DNA of 30,478 bases from an uncultured Collinsella sp. (GCA_958427975.1 CAUAEH010000021.1:1-30478), one strand, 5' to 3'. Shown: positions 14,682 to 22,818, counted from the first letter of the stretch. Notes: a model not told the origin generated them from the sequence alone. Translations and numbers: made by a program.

Positions 14682-16081
14682 TTAACGGTCGTTTCGTTGC
14701 CGATATGAAGTCGCCCCGCACCCCCGATAACGAGGAGCCGGCTGCCGAGCGCGCCTGCGACTTCCGCCCCGTCGACAAGGGCTTCACCGAGGAGATGGCG
14801 CTGGCCGAGGCCGAGCGCTGCCTCAACTGCAAGAAGCCGTTCTGTGTTGAGGGCTGCCCTGTCAACATCAACATCCCCCGCTTTATCGAGCAGATCCGCG
14901 AGAAGGACTTCGGCGGCGCTCTCGATACCATCCGCGAGGACTCCATGCTTCCCGCCATCTGCGGCCGCGTCTGCCCGCAGGAGAACCAGTGCGAGGGCAA
15001 GTGCATCCGTGGCAAGAAGTCCGAGCCCGTGGCCATCGGCCAGCTCGAGCGCTTCCTGGGTGATCGCCCCGAGCTCGCCTCCACGCCCAAGATGGCTCCC
15101 AAGAACGGCAAGAAGGTCGCCGTCGTCGGCTCCGGCCCGTCCGGCATCACCTGCGCCGGCGAGCTCGCCCGTAACGGCTTTGACGTTACCGTCTTTGAGG
15201 CCTTCTTCACCGGCGGTGGCGTGCTGGTCTACGGCATCCCCGAGTTCCGTCTGCCCAAGGCGGTCGTCAAGCGCGAGATTGACGGCCTGGAGGACATGGG
15301 CGTCAAGTTTGAGTACAACTCCGTCGTGGGCAACATGGCCACGGCCGAGGAGCTGTTCGAGCAGGGCTTCGACGCCATCTACGTGGCGACCGGCGCTGGC
15401 CTGCCCAAGTTCCTCAACGTCCCCGGCGAGAACCTGCCCAACGTCTTCTTCGCTAACGAGTACCTCACCCGCGTGAACCTGATGAAGGCCAACAAGTTCC
15501 CCGAGTACGACACCCCCACCAAGCACGGCAAGAACGTCGTCGTCTTTGGTGGCGGCAACGTGGCTATGGACGCCGTCCGTACCGCCAAGCGTCTGGGCGC
15601 CGAGCACGCCATCATCGCCTACCGTCGTACCGAGGACGAGATGCCCTGCCGTCGCGCCGAGCTGCACCATGCCAAGGCCGAGGGCGTCGAGGTTCTGCCG
15701 CTCGTCTCCCCGCTCGAGTTTGTCGCTGGCGAGGACGGCTCCGTGTGCGCCGTCAAGGTCCAGAAGATGGAGCTCGGCGAGCCCGACGAGTCCGGTCGTC
15801 GTCGCCCGGTGCCCATCGAGGGCGCCATCGAGGAGATTCCCTGCGACGTCGCGATCTCGGCTATCGGCACCAACGCCAACCCCTTCGCAAAGAAGATCGG
15901 CGGCAAGATGGAGCTCAACAAGTGGGGCTACATCGTCGCTGACGAGGAGACCGGCCAGACCACCGATCCCCGCATCTGGGCCGGCGGCGACATCGTCACC
16001 GGTGCCGCTACGGTCATTCTGGCGATGGGCGCCGGCAAGAAGGCCGCTGCCTCCATCACCAAGAGCCTGCTGGGCGAGTAA
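14672..16081 (+). CDS. nfnB: NfnB / GltD-like NADPH-dependent oxidoreductase
   Basis: A 469-residue iron-sulfur flavoprotein annotated in many genomes as homotetrameric glutamate synthase small chain (GltA). An N-terminal domain holds two cysteine sets for 4Fe-4S clusters: Cys50/53/58/62 and Cys97/101/107/111. The first dinucleotide site is GSGPSG at 153-158 (FAD) and the second is GGGNVAMDAVRTAKR (NADPH). The C-terminus has WAGGDIVTGAATVILAMG, the usual FAD-binding end. The absence of a large GltB-type glutamate synthase gene and the 10-nt overlap with the FAD/[2Fe-2S] subunit gene argue for an Nfn role. The ATG at 14672 has only a distant AGGAA; coupling to the upstream gene is likely. Confidence 0.92.
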   Translation: MPLVNGRFVADMKSPRTPDNEEPAAERACDFRPVDKGFTEEMALAEAERCLNCKKPFCVEGCPVNINIPRFIEQIREKDFGGALDTIREDSMLPAICGRVCPQENQCEGKCIRGKKSEPVAIGQLERFLGDRPELASTPKMAPKNGKKVAVVGSGPSGITCAGELARNGFDVTVFEAFFTGGGVLVYGIPEFRLPKAVVKREIDGLEDMGVKFEYNSVVGNMATAEELFEQGFDAIYVATGAGLPKFLNVPGENLPNVFFANEYLTRVNLMKANKFPEYDTPTKHGKNVVVFGGGNVAMDAVRTAKRLGAEHAIIAYRRTEDEMPCRRAELHHAKAEGVEVLPLVSPLEFVAGEDGSVCAVKVQKMELGEPDESGRRRPVPIEGAIEEIPCDVAISAIGTNANPFAKKIGGKMELNKWGYIVADEETGQTTDPRIWAGGDIVTGAATVILAMGAGKKAAASITKSLLGE

Positions 16082-16109
16082 TCACCCGCAGCGCTAGCCG
16101 CTAAACGGC

Positions 16110-16146
16110 AAAGTCCCCGTCGAGCACACGCCCGGCGGGGACTTTT
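16110..16146 (+). terminator. Terminator after the Nfn pair
   Basis: A 10-bp perfect stem (16110-16119 with 16136-16145), loop of 16 nt, then a T run to 16146. It lies 28 nt past the stop. Confidence 0.85.
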
Positions 16147-16162
16147 TCTATACCGGCCGCCC

Positions 16163-16201
16163 AAACCACCACAAAGGTGCCTGTCCCCTTTGTGGTGGTT
16201 T
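16163..16201. repeat. 15-bp perfect hairpin with CCTGTCCC in the loop region
   Basis: AAACCACCACAAAGG at 16163-16177 pairs perfectly with 16187-16201. The loop carries TGCCTGTCC, the complement of the GGGGACAGG motif seen in other intergenic hairpins of this window. It sits between converging genes and may also help end both transcripts. Confidence 0.75.
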
Positions 16202-16208
16202 CAACTGG

Positions 16209-16832
16209 TTAGCCTTCGAGTTGGGCCACCTTGTAGCGGTAGGCTGCGGCGATGACGTCCTTGCAGCCTTCGCGGCCCAGCTTGGCGCGGTTGACTACGA
16301 TGTCCTTGCCGCTCGTCATCTTCCACTTTCCGGCGCTGTAGCGCTTATAGAACGCCTCGCGCGCCTTCTGCTGTTGCTTGACCAGCTTGGCGCCCTTCTT
16401 TTTGTTGAGGCCACGCTTCTTGCGCACGATCTCAACGCGGTCCTCAAAGGGTGCGGTCACCAACACGGCAATGTGGTTGGGGTTGTTGCGCAACAGGTAA
16501 TCGGACAGACGACCTTCGATAATGCAGCTCTCGGTCTCGCCCAGATCCAAAATCACCTGGCTCATCTTTTGGAACAACTTGTCCGAGTACGAACGCGCAT
16601 CGTAGCGGTCGGGCAGAAACGCCATGTTCTCCACGGCCAGGCGCTCGTCGTAAGCGGCCATCTTGTCGAGCGACTCGCCTGTGCGCAGCGAAGCACGTAC
16701 CAGCAGCTCGTTATCGTACAGCGGAATCCCCAACTCGTCGGCAAGCATGCGACCAATCTCGTGGCCCTCGGCGCCAAAGTCGCGCGCGATGGTAATGACC
16801 ACAGGATTCTTCTTGTTCTCCAGATCGCTCAT
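16209..16832 (-). CDS. Cytidylate-kinase-like family protein
   Basis: A 207-residue P-loop protein of the family that carries a cytidylate-kinase-like nucleotide site. The N-terminus reads VVITIARDFGAEGHEIGRMLADELGIPLYDNELL, a variant of the Walker A region with GAEGHEIG. Later VRKKRGLNKKKGAK and basic stretches form a lid-like region, and a CIIEGRLSDYLL segment is conserved in the family. True Cmk proteins are about 220 residues with a different N-terminal loop, so the substrate is uncertain. AGAAAGGA precedes the ATG. It is a single gene, downstream of the amino-acid importer on the same strand but separated from it by an inverted repeat. Confidence 0.75.
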   Translation of the reverse strand: MSDLENKKNPVVITIARDFGAEGHEIGRMLADELGIPLYDNELLVRASLRTGESLDKMAAYDERLAVENMAFLPDRYDARSYSDKLFQKMSQVILDLGETESCIIEGRLSDYLLRNNPNHIAVLVTAPFEDRVEIVRKKRGLNKKKGAKLVKQQQKAREAFYKRYSAGKWKMTSGKDIVVNRAKLGREGCKDVIAAAYRYKVAQLEG

Positions 16833-16905
16833 CGCGATTCCTTTCTAACAAATGAGAAATAGGCGATTCCTGATTCCCATTTTGTCACTTACGACCGTCC
16901 TGGTT

Positions 16906-16996
16906 TCCCAAGTGCGGCAGATTGCCCCGAAAGAGGAGCGCCGCGTACTAAATGTACGCAAGCGACGATTGAGGGGCAAGGTGCCGTGCTTGGGGA
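16906..16996. repeat. Imperfect inverted repeat between importer operon and kinase-like gene
   Basis: Arms 16906-16928 and 16973-16996 pair with a few mismatches. Inside, gcgtac (16943-16948) and gtacgc (16954-16959) form a second small stem. It lies 8 nt past the end of the last permease gene. There is no T run, so it may stabilise the mRNA end rather than terminate. Confidence 0.6.
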
Positions 16997-17003
16997 AGCA
17001 GGA

Positions 17004-17642
17004 CTATGCGGCCACGATGCGGCGTTGATATGCTCGGACCAGCAGCGAGATACCAAAGTTGAGCACAAAGTACATCGCAAACACCAGGCCGTAGAGCATA
17101 AGCACCTGCGACAGGTCGATCGCGTGGGCCATCACGACGTTTGCCGTGTACATGAGCTCGGCCACGTTAATGCCCGAAAGATACGAGCTGTCCTTAATGA
17201 CGGTCGTGCACTGGCTAAACAGCGCCGGAATGATCGTCTTAAACGTCTGCGGCAGAATGATGTAGCGCATGGTGGCAAAGAAGCCGAAGCCCTGGCTCTG
17301 CGCTGCCTCAAACTGGCCGCGCGGAATCGAGTTGAGGCCGCCGCGCACAATCTCGGCCATAACAGCGCTGGTAAACAGCGTAAAGGCGATGGTCGAAATC
17401 ACAATGTCCAAACCCTGCACCGTAAAGTAGATAAACAGAATCCACAGCAGGTTCGGCGTGCAACGGAACAGCTCGATATAGGCGCTCACCAAAATACGGA
17501 ACGGGCGGGGCGCATAGCTTTTAACGAGCGCCAGCACCGTACCAAAGATGAGCGAGAAAAAGATCGACAGCGCCGAGATCTCGATCGTCTTAACAAAGCC
17601 GCCCCAGATGTAGAGCAGGTTGGTCGCGTTGAAGATTTCCAT
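17004..17642 (-). CDS. Polar amino-acid ABC transporter permease 2
   Basis: A 212-residue inner-membrane permease of the HisMQ/GlnP family. It has about five hydrophobic segments and the ATPase-docking loop RGQFEAAQSQGFGFF (EAA motif). Together with the neighbouring permease it would form the heterodimeric channel for a glutamate/glutamine-type amino acid. The ATG is 3 nt past the stop of the other permease, with GAGGAGG overlapping that stop, indicating tight coupling. It is the last gene of the importer operon. Confidence 0.93.
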   Translation of the reverse strand: MEIFNATNLLYIWGGFVKTIEISALSIFFSLIFGTVLALVKSYAPRPFRILVSAYIELFRCTPNLLWILFIYFTVQGLDIVISTIAFTLFTSAVMAEIVRGGLNSIPRGQFEAAQSQGFGFFATMRYIILPQTFKTIIPALFSQCTTVIKDSSYLSGINVAELMYTANVVMAHAIDLSQVLMLYGLVFAMYFVLNFGISLLVRAYQRRIVAA

Positions 17643-17645
17643 GCG

Positions 17646-18392
17646 CTAGGCCTCCTCTACGTTGTCGAGCCCCAGCTCGGCCAGGCTCACGCCGCGCGGA
17701 CGCTCCTTGGAGCGGCGCTCGAGCCACTGCACCAGCATGGCGAGCGGAAAGCAGATGATGAAGTACATAAGGCAGCAGACGATATATCCCTGCAGGTAAC
17801 CGTACAGACTCACAAAGTTGTCGGAACGGTACATAAGGTCGCCGCCGGCCACAAGCGCCAGCACCGACGTGTTCTTGACCAGGTTGAGCGCCTGGTTACA
17901 CAGCGGCGGCAGAATGATCTTGAATGTCTGGGGCAGCACGATGTACCAGTACGCCTGTGCGCGGGTAAAGCCCTGGCTCTGGGCCGCCTCCATCTGACCG
18001 CGCGGAACCGCCTCGATACCAGTGCGGATGACCTCCGAGATGTAGGCCGCGTGATACAGGCCCACACCCAAGAAGCCCAGCACGAACGGCGCGATGCGCA
18101 TCGGCTGGTCGGCACCGGTTATGGCCTGCAAAAACTGCGGACCGGCCATGTACATAAAGAGCACCTGCACGGGCAACGGGGTGTTCTGGTAAAACTCCAC
18201 GTACACGCGGCTTATGGCGCGCAGCACGCGCGAGCGAGTGGTAGAGAACACGCCCAGCAGCGTGCCCAGCACCAGCGACAGCAGCAGGCCGGCAACGACC
18301 ACCTGCAGCGTCACGCCAAAGCCCTCCCAAAAGGGCCCCATATTTTGAAATGTCGTCGACCAACGGTCGGCGTCAAATAATCCTTCGAGCAT
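17646..18392 (-). CDS. Polar amino-acid ABC transporter permease 1
   Basis: A 248-residue permease of the same family as its neighbour, with the EAA loop RGQMEAAQSQGFTRAQ and FYQNTPLPVQ, a common segment of these proteins. The start at 18392 was chosen because GGAAGGAA lies just before it; the 12 upstream codons that are also open overlap the end of the binding-protein gene and have no ribosome site. It sits 25 nt after that gene and 3 nt before the second permease gene. Confidence 0.93.
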   Translation of the reverse strand: MLEGLFDADRWSTTFQNMGPFWEGFGVTLQVVVAGLLLSLVLGTLLGVFSTTRSRVLRAISRVYVEFYQNTPLPVQVLFMYMAGPQFLQAITGADQPMRIAPFVLGFLGVGLYHAAYISEVIRTGIEAVPRGQMEAAQSQGFTRAQAYWYIVLPQTFKIILPPLCNQALNLVKNTSVLALVAGGDLMYRSDNFVSLYGYLQGYIVCCLMYFIICFPLAMLVQWLERRSKERPRGVSLAELGLDNVEEA

Positions 18393-18417
18393 TTGATTCC
18401 TTCCTTGGACGATGCGC

Positions 18418-19296
18418 CTATACAAGACCCCAGGTCTTGACCTCTTGGTCGAGCCAGCCGTCGGCCAGGCGATCGCAAATCACCTGATCGACCACAGCCG
18501 AAAGGTCGCAGCCCTTCTTGGTCGCCACGCCGTAGCCCTGCTCGCCAAACTTGACCTCGGGCTGCAGCAGCTCAACGGTCTCGTTCATGTAACCGGCCAG
18601 CGTGGAGCGGTCCATGGCAAAGACGTCGATATTGCCGGCGTCGAGCGAACTCTTGATGATGGGATAGCCGCTAAAGGCCCTAAACTCGGGCTTGCAGCTA
18701 AAGCCGTTGTCCTTGATCATCTGCTCGATCAGGCCCTGCGTGGTGGCACCCTGGCTCACGCCGATGACCTTGCCGTCCAGGTCCTCAATCGAGGTAAAGC
18801 CCGAACGCTTCTTGACCATAAGTCCCACGTAGTCGGTGCGGTACGGCGTCGAGAAATCCCAACTCTTCTTGCGCTCGTCGGTGATGGTGTAGGTCGCCGC
18901 GACCACGTCGAGTTGGCCGTTATCGATCAGCGGGCCGCGCGTCTTGGGCGTCACGTCGGTAAACTCGACAAGCTCCTGGGCGCGGGCCTCCTTGTAGCTC
19001 ACGCCAAAGACGGCAGCGGCGATCTGGTAGCACAAATCGACTTCCATGCCCTCAAAGCGGCCCTTGGCGGTGTCGTAGTAACCGTAGCCGGGAACGTCCT
19101 TCTTAACGCCGGCATTCAGATGGCCGCGCGACTTGATGGCCGCCAGCTTGGACCCCTTGTCGGAACCCTCGCTGCTGGTGGAGTTGCCGCAACCGGCAAG
19201 CGCGGTCCCCGTCAGCGCAAGCATGCCGGCGCCAGCCAGCTGCAAAAAGCGACGGCGCGACACGGCCGCCCTCGTCATATCCGTCATGTCCATCAC
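18418..19296 (-). CDS. Amino-acid ABC transporter substrate-binding lipoprotein (Tat-type signal)
   Basis: A 292-residue extracellular binding protein of family 3 (glutamate/glutamine/aspartate type). The signal has a twin-arginine motif, SRRRFLQ at 13-19, followed by a hydrophobic stretch and a lipobox ending LAGC with Cys36. It therefore appears to be a Tat-exported lipoprotein. The mature part shows GRFEGMEVDLCYQIA, the ligand-site start, and QLDVVAATYTITDERKKSWDFSTPY, both typical. The frame begins with GTG at 19296, followed closely by ATGs at 19293, 19287 and 19278; ribosome site evidence does not separate them. It lies 5 nt after the ATPase gene. Confidence 0.92.
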   Translation of the reverse strand: MMDMTDMTRAAVSRRRFLQLAGAGMLALTGTALAGCGNSTSSEGSDKGSKLAAIKSRGHLNAGVKKDVPGYGYYDTAKGRFEGMEVDLCYQIAAAVFGVSYKEARAQELVEFTDVTPKTRGPLIDNGQLDVVAATYTITDERKKSWDFSTPYRTDYVGLMVKKRSGFTSIEDLDGKVIGVSQGATTQGLIEQMIKDNGFSCKPEFRAFSGYPIIKSSLDAGNIDVFAMDRSTLAGYMNETVELLQPEVKFGEQGYGVATKKGCDLSAVVDQVICDRLADGWLDQEVKTWGLV

Positions 19297-19301
19297 CGCG
19301 C

Positions 19302-20033
19302 CTAGTGCAGAATCTTGGACAGGAACTCGCGGCAGCGCGGGTTCTCGGGGTTATCGAAGAAGTGCTCAGGCGTGCCCTCCTCCAGAATGCGGCCGTCCTC
19401 CATAAAGATGACGCGGTCGGCCACCTGGCGCGCAAAGCCCATCTCGTGCGTCACGCAGATCATGGTGATGTCCTCCTGCGCGAGCTCAATCATAACGTCC
19501 AGAACCTCCTGGACCATCTCGGGGTCGAGCGCCGAGGTCGGCTCGTCAAACAGGATGATGGGCTGCTTGGTGCACAGGGCACGGGCGATGGCGATGCGCT
19601 GCTGCTGACCACCCGAGAGATTCTGCGGATACTCGCCGGCCTTATGCGCCATGCCGACGCGCTTGAGCGCGGCGATGGCGATCTCGGTCGCCTCCTCTTT
19701 GCTCTTCTTTTGCAGCTTGATGGGCGCGAGCGTCAGGTTGCCCAGCACCGTCATGTTGGGATACAGGTTGAACTGCTGAAACACCATGGAACTGTACTTG
19801 CGAGCCATCTCCAGATGGTTCTTTTTGGTGAGCGGCGTACCGTCGATGACGACCTCGCCCGACGTGGGCTCCTCCAGATAATCGACGCAACGGATGAGCG
19901 TCGACTTACCCGAGCCGGAAGGCCCGATCATTACGAGCTTCTCGCCGCGCTTGACGGTGAGATTGATATCTTTGAGCACATGCAGGTCGCCAAAGTACTT
20001 GTTGAGATGCTTGATCTCGATCATGTCTGCCAT
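19302..20033 (-). CDS. glnQ: Polar amino-acid ABC transporter ATPase (GlnQ-like)
   Basis: A 243-residue ABC ATPase, the first gene of the importer operon. Walker A is GPSGSGKST at 37-45, Q-loop VFQQFNLYP near 84-92, signature LSGGQQQR at 139-146, Walker B ILFDEPTSALD near 160-170, and the switch His is at 196. Length and motifs match the GlnQ/HisP group. AGGGACATTC precedes the ATG. The order ATPase, binding protein, permease, permease is a full importer on one transcript. Confidence 0.95.
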   Translation of the reverse strand: MADMIEIKHLNKYFGDLHVLKDINLTVKRGEKLVMIGPSGSGKSTLIRCVDYLEEPTSGEVVIDGTPLTKKNHLEMARKYSSMVFQQFNLYPNMTVLGNLTLAPIKLQKKSKEEATEIAIAALKRVGMAHKAGEYPQNLSGGQQQRIAIARALCTKQPIILFDEPTSALDPEMVQEVLDVMIELAQEDITMICVTHEMGFARQVADRVIFMEDGRILEEGTPEHFFDNPENPRCREFLSKILH

Positions 20034-20068
20034 GAATGTCCCTTCCCTGCGTTTACACGAGTTGCACT

Positions 20069-20074
20069 ATTGTA
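20069..20074 (-). promoter_or_regulatory. -10 box of the amino-acid importer operon
   Basis: The minus strand reads TACAAT 36 nt upstream of the ATPase start. No strong -35 is visible. It is the best promoter candidate in the gap. Confidence 0.4.
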
Positions 20075-20159
20075 CGGAAAGAACCACGTTTCCGCAGCCC
20101 ACACTACATTCCCGTAAAGAACCCGCAACCTTTAACCCACTCATTGGGGACAGCCCAGC

Positions 20160-20192
20160 AAAAAGGGGCGCGACCACAATGGTCACGCCCCT
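20160..20192 (-). terminator. Terminator between the YqeY-like gene and the importer operon
   Basis: A 13-bp stem with one mismatch (20164-20176 with 20180-20192) is followed on the minus strand by TTTTT. It blocks leftward transcription from the YqeY-like gene into the importer. GGGGACAG occurs just beside it at 20146-20153. Confidence 0.8.
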
Positions 20193-20240
20193 CAAAACCA
20201 GAAAATAATACAACCGCCCTTGTTGAGCATAAGTCAGCGA

Positions 20241-20339
20241 AAACCCGTACACGCGAGCAAGGTGACGTGAAATGAAAGGGCGCAGACCTTATGGTCGCGC
20301 CCTTGAAATTGAACGTCAGATTGCCGCGTGTACGGGTTT
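20241..20339. repeat. Nested 99-bp inverted repeat downstream of the YqeY-like gene
   Basis: The outer arms AAACCCGTACACGCG (20241-20255) and 20325-20339 are perfect complements. Inside, GCAA/TTGC and TGACGT/ACGTCA pair in register. The centre is AGGGCGC with GCGCCCT around GACC-TTAT-GGTC. The central hairpin resembles the terminator at 20164-20192. In the gene-free stretch 20034-20383 it is one of three adjacent hairpins. Confidence 0.8.
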
Positions 20340-20352
20340 GCAGCGTCGAGCC

Positions 20353-20380
20353 GTTACGCGGTTTGGTAAAACCGCGTAAC
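20353..20380 (-). repeat. 12-bp perfect hairpin at the end of the YqeY-like gene
   Basis: GTTACGCGGTTT (20353-20364) pairs perfectly with 20369-20380, with a 4-nt loop. It lies 3 nt past the stop. The following bases are not T-rich, so it may act as a 3'-end protecting hairpin ahead of the real terminator. Confidence 0.6.
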
Positions 20381-20383
20381 AAA

Positions 20384-20833
20384 TTACGCGAGTTTGGCGC
20401 CGACGATCTTTGCCGCGGCCGGCTTATCGAAGTTGCCGCCGGTGGCCTTGCCGAGTGCGCCCATAACCTGGCCCATCTGCTTCTTGGACGTGGCGCCCAG
20501 CTCGGCGATAACCTGCTCGATCAGGGCCTCGAGCTCCTCGCCCGAAACCTGCGCGGGCAGCAGGCTCTCCAGAATCTTGACCTGCTCGGTCAGGTTGTCG
20601 GTACGCTCCTGGTCGGTGCCGGCCTTGATGGACATCTCCAGCGTCTCGCTCGTCTGCTTGATCAGACGCTTGATCATGCTGTTAACGTCTTCCTCGGTCA
20701 CATCGCGGCGCTCGTTGACCTCGATATTCTTCACCTCGGCCTTGACCTGGCGAATGATGGACAGGCGAACCTTGTCCTTGGCCTTCATGGCCGCGATCAT
20801 TTCTTTCTGCAGCTCTTCGTTGGTCATCTGCAA
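20384..20833 (-). CDS. GatB/YqeY domain-containing protein
   Basis: A 149-residue protein that matches the whole YqeY family: MTNEELQKEMIAAMKAKDKVRLSIIRQ at the start, EINERRDVTEED-like sequence in the middle, EILE(S)LLPAQ-type segment and a C-terminal LGATSKKQMGQVMGALGKATGG. The domain is shared with the tail of the GatB amidotransferase subunit and is thought to contact tRNA; the role of the stand-alone protein is unknown. AGAGAGG lies before the ATG. It follows the parvulin gene on the same strand by 48 nt. Confidence 0.92.
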   Translation of the reverse strand: MQMTNEELQKEMIAAMKAKDKVRLSIIRQVKAEVKNIEVNERRDVTEEDVNSMIKRLIKQTSETLEMSIKAGTDQERTDNLTEQVKILESLLPAQVSGEELEALIEQVIAELGATSKKQMGQVMGALGKATGGNFDKPAAAKIVGAKLA

Positions 20834-20850
20834 ATCCTCTCTAATAGCGT

Positions 20851-20876
20851 GGGCGGCACTCGCGCGAGCACCGCCC
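20851..20876. other. Small hairpin between parvulin and YqeY-like genes
   Basis: GGGCGG (20851-20856) pairs with CCGCCC (20871-20876), and the self-complementary CTCGCGCGAG forms the centre. There is no T run. It probably shapes the relative output of the two genes. Confidence 0.4.
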
Positions 20877-20881
20877 CATGA

Positions 20882-22102
20882 TTACTCAGTCGTCGACGAA
20901 TCGTCGGTCGAACTCTTGGTGACGCCCTTCAGACTCACGTTATAGGGTACGTCCTTGGGCATGGGGTTGACGGTAATGTCAGCGTCCTTCTTGTACTGCT
21001 CCAGCCACTCGCTGTACGCGGTGCTGGCCGCTTGCGTCTTCACCACGTTGGAGACGTACTTTTTGATGTCCTTGGGCACCTGGTTGATGTCATCAACCTG
21101 ATTATCGACATGGAAGCAGTCAGTACACTTGATGATGTGGTAACCATAGGTCGACTCGACGACTTCGCTCACGTCGCCCTTGTTGAGCCCCTCGAGCGCC
21201 GTCTGGTAGCTGTCGACGAAAGTGGTGAGCTTATCCCAGCCCACATCGCCCTTCTTCTCCTTGGAACCGGTGTCCTCGGAGTACCGCTCCACGGCGTCCT
21301 CAAAGCTCAGCTCACCGGAGTTGATCTTGTCCAGGCACTCCTGCGCCTTGGCCTTGGCGGCAGCCTTGTCCTCGTCGGAAGCGTCGGAATCAACCTTGAT
21401 CAGGATGTTCGACGAGCGGCGAGCATCGTTGTAGTTAGACAGGTTCTCGTTGATGTAATCGACAATCTCGCTGTCCTTGGGCTTGCTGGTGGGCGCCACG
21501 GCATCCTTGAGTTTCTGCTGCGCCAGACTCTCCTTGAGCGAGTCCTTGTAGGTGTCCTCGGTATAGCCGTAGGTCTTGAGGGTCTTCTTAAAGGCCTTGG
21601 CACCGCCCGCGCTCTTGCACGCGTCCTTCCATGCCTTCTCGACCTCCTCGTCCGACACCGTCACGCCGTTTTCCTTCTGCGCCTGCTGAAGCAGAATCTG
21701 CTGGGTGTAGGAATCGATGAGCTGCTTGCGATACTTCTTGGGCGTGAGGTCGTTGTCGACCAGGTACTGCGCCCAGTCCTTGTCCTTGGTGTAGCCGTAG
21801 GACGTGCGCATGCTCATGATCTGCTTGGTCACGGTGTCCTCGGTAAGGTTGGTGCCGTTGATAGTAGCAGCAACACCGCCAGTCAGCTTGTAGCCCGAGG
21901 TGTCCTCAGCCTGCGACATAAGGCCGGAGCACGCCATCGCCGAGACGGAAAGCAGCATCGCCAGCACGCCGATAACCACCAGAACGATCTTGACGGTCTT
22001 AGACACGTACGTCTTGCGCTGCTTCTTGCGAGAGCTGGAGGCAGCGCGGGCCTGCTGCTCGGGCGTCGGCGCGGTCTCGGAGTTCTTTTTCTTATTTGCC
22101 AT
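20882..22102 (-). CDS. Membrane-anchored parvulin-type peptidyl-prolyl isomerase (PrsA/SurA-like)
   Basis: A 406-residue extracytoplasmic foldase. A Lys-rich cytoplasmic N-terminus of about 35 residues is followed by one membrane segment (about 36-57). A SurA/PrsA-type N-domain comes next, then a PpiC domain near 228-326 with FEDAVERYSED, GDVGW and YGYHIIKC. The usual HIL at the start of the PpiC domain reads NIL here, so the first catalytic histidine is lost, while the one in GYHII is kept. Cys58 is present but the lipobox is poor, so a transmembrane anchor is more likely than lipidation. The start at 22102 was chosen for GAAAGG nearby; the longer frame has no ribosome site and runs into repeat DNA. 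First gene of a pair with the YqeY-like gene. Confidence 0.88.
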   Translation of the reverse strand: MANKKKNSETAPTPEQQARAASSSRKKQRKTYVSKTVKIVLVVIGVLAMLLSVSAMACSGLMSQAEDTSGYKLTGGVAATINGTNLTEDTVTKQIMSMRTSYGYTKDKDWAQYLVDNDLTPKKYRKQLIDSYTQQILLQQAQKENGVTVSDEEVEKAWKDACKSAGGAKAFKKTLKTYGYTEDTYKDSLKESLAQQKLKDAVAPTSKPKDSEIVDYINENLSNYNDARRSSNILIKVDSDASDEDKAAAKAKAQECLDKINSGELSFEDAVERYSEDTGSKEKKGDVGWDKLTTFVDSYQTALEGLNKGDVSEVVESTYGYHIIKCTDCFHVDNQVDDINQVPKDIKKYVSNVVKTQAASTAYSEWLEQYKKDADITVNPMPKDVPYNVSLKGVTKSSTDDSSTTE

Positions 22103-22170
22103 AGTTGGCCTTTCGCATAACGAATCGAACAAACGCCATTGTGTCACAACGCAGCCCCCGCGGCACGCTT

Positions 22171-22318
22171 GGTGCATTGGGGACAGGTTAATCTGCACCA
22201 TTTTGGTGCAAAGGGGACAGATGCGGCACTTGGCAGTTGGGGACGTTCTTTATGTGCCGGCAGTTAGGGACAGTCCCCAAGTGCCGGCAGAAAAGGAACG
22301 TCCCCAAGTGCCGGTTTA
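22171..22318. repeat. Cluster of GGGGAC-motif palindromes upstream of the parvulin gene
   Basis: Several nested palindromes occur. TGCACC-ATTTT-GGTGCA at 22194-22210 lies between GGGGACAGG (22179-22187) and GGGGACAG. CGGCACTTGG (22224-22233) pairs with 22304-22313. GGGGACGTTC (22239-22248) pairs with GAACGTCCCC near 22296-22305. The cluster fills the gap between the PTS gene end and the parvulin upstream region. Confidence 0.75.
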
Positions 22319-22326
22319 GCTCCACC

Positions 22327-22791
22327 TTAGAAGTGGCGGCGGATGGCGTCGACCATGCCCTGCGGCGTGGTTTGGCCGAGCACGTCGGCTGCGGCATCGG
22401 CGTCCATAAAGATGTTCATGAGCGCCTGCAGGGCCTCGACCTGGCCGCCCGGCTCTGCGATGCCCAGATTGATGACGATCTGCGCCGACACCGGAGCGCC
22501 CATGCCAGCCATAGCGTTAAATGTCACGGGCGCGGCGGGCTTCACCACCGCGATATAGGGCTTGGCCACAAACCCCTGATCGGTATGCGGAATGGCAATG
22601 TTTGCCGCCGGCATGGCAAGACCCGTGGGATAGGCATCCTCGCGCGTGCGAACGGCGTCGAGCCAACCGGATGCAATGTAGCCACGTGGTGCAAGCTCGC
22701 CCTCGAGCCGCGCGAACACCTCATCCGGCGTCGCACACTCCCAATCAAAAAACACCAGCTCAGGCGTAAACAGCGCTTCGTTATCCGCCAT
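22327..22791 (-). CDS. PTS sugar transporter subunit IIA (fructose/mannitol type)
   Basis: A 154-residue EIIA protein of the PTS_EIIA_2 family. The phosphorylated histidine is His69 in NIAIPHTD. The rest follows the family pattern with an E-L-P-type N-terminus and a C-terminal helix with MNIFMDADAAADVL. It would accept phosphate from HPr and pass it to an EIIB. No EIIB or EIIC lies nearby, so it may serve a remote permease or act as a regulatory protein. GAGGTGAG precedes the ATG. The gene is bordered on both sides by GGGGAC-motif repeats. Confidence 0.88.
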   Translation of the reverse strand: MADNEALFTPELVFFDWECATPDEVFARLEGELAPRGYIASGWLDAVRTREDAYPTGLAMPAANIAIPHTDQGFVAKPYIAVVKPAAPVTFNAMAGMGAPVSAQIVINLGIAEPGGQVEALQALMNIFMDADAAADVLGQTTPQGMVDAIRRHF

Positions 22792-22818
22792 GCGCTCACC
22801 TCTCTCACCTAGTCACCT

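Noticed and set aside
16986..18380. 464-codon open frame on the plus strand
   Set aside because: It is antisense to two permeases with clear EAA loops, and is rich in His, Gln and Arg as shadows are.
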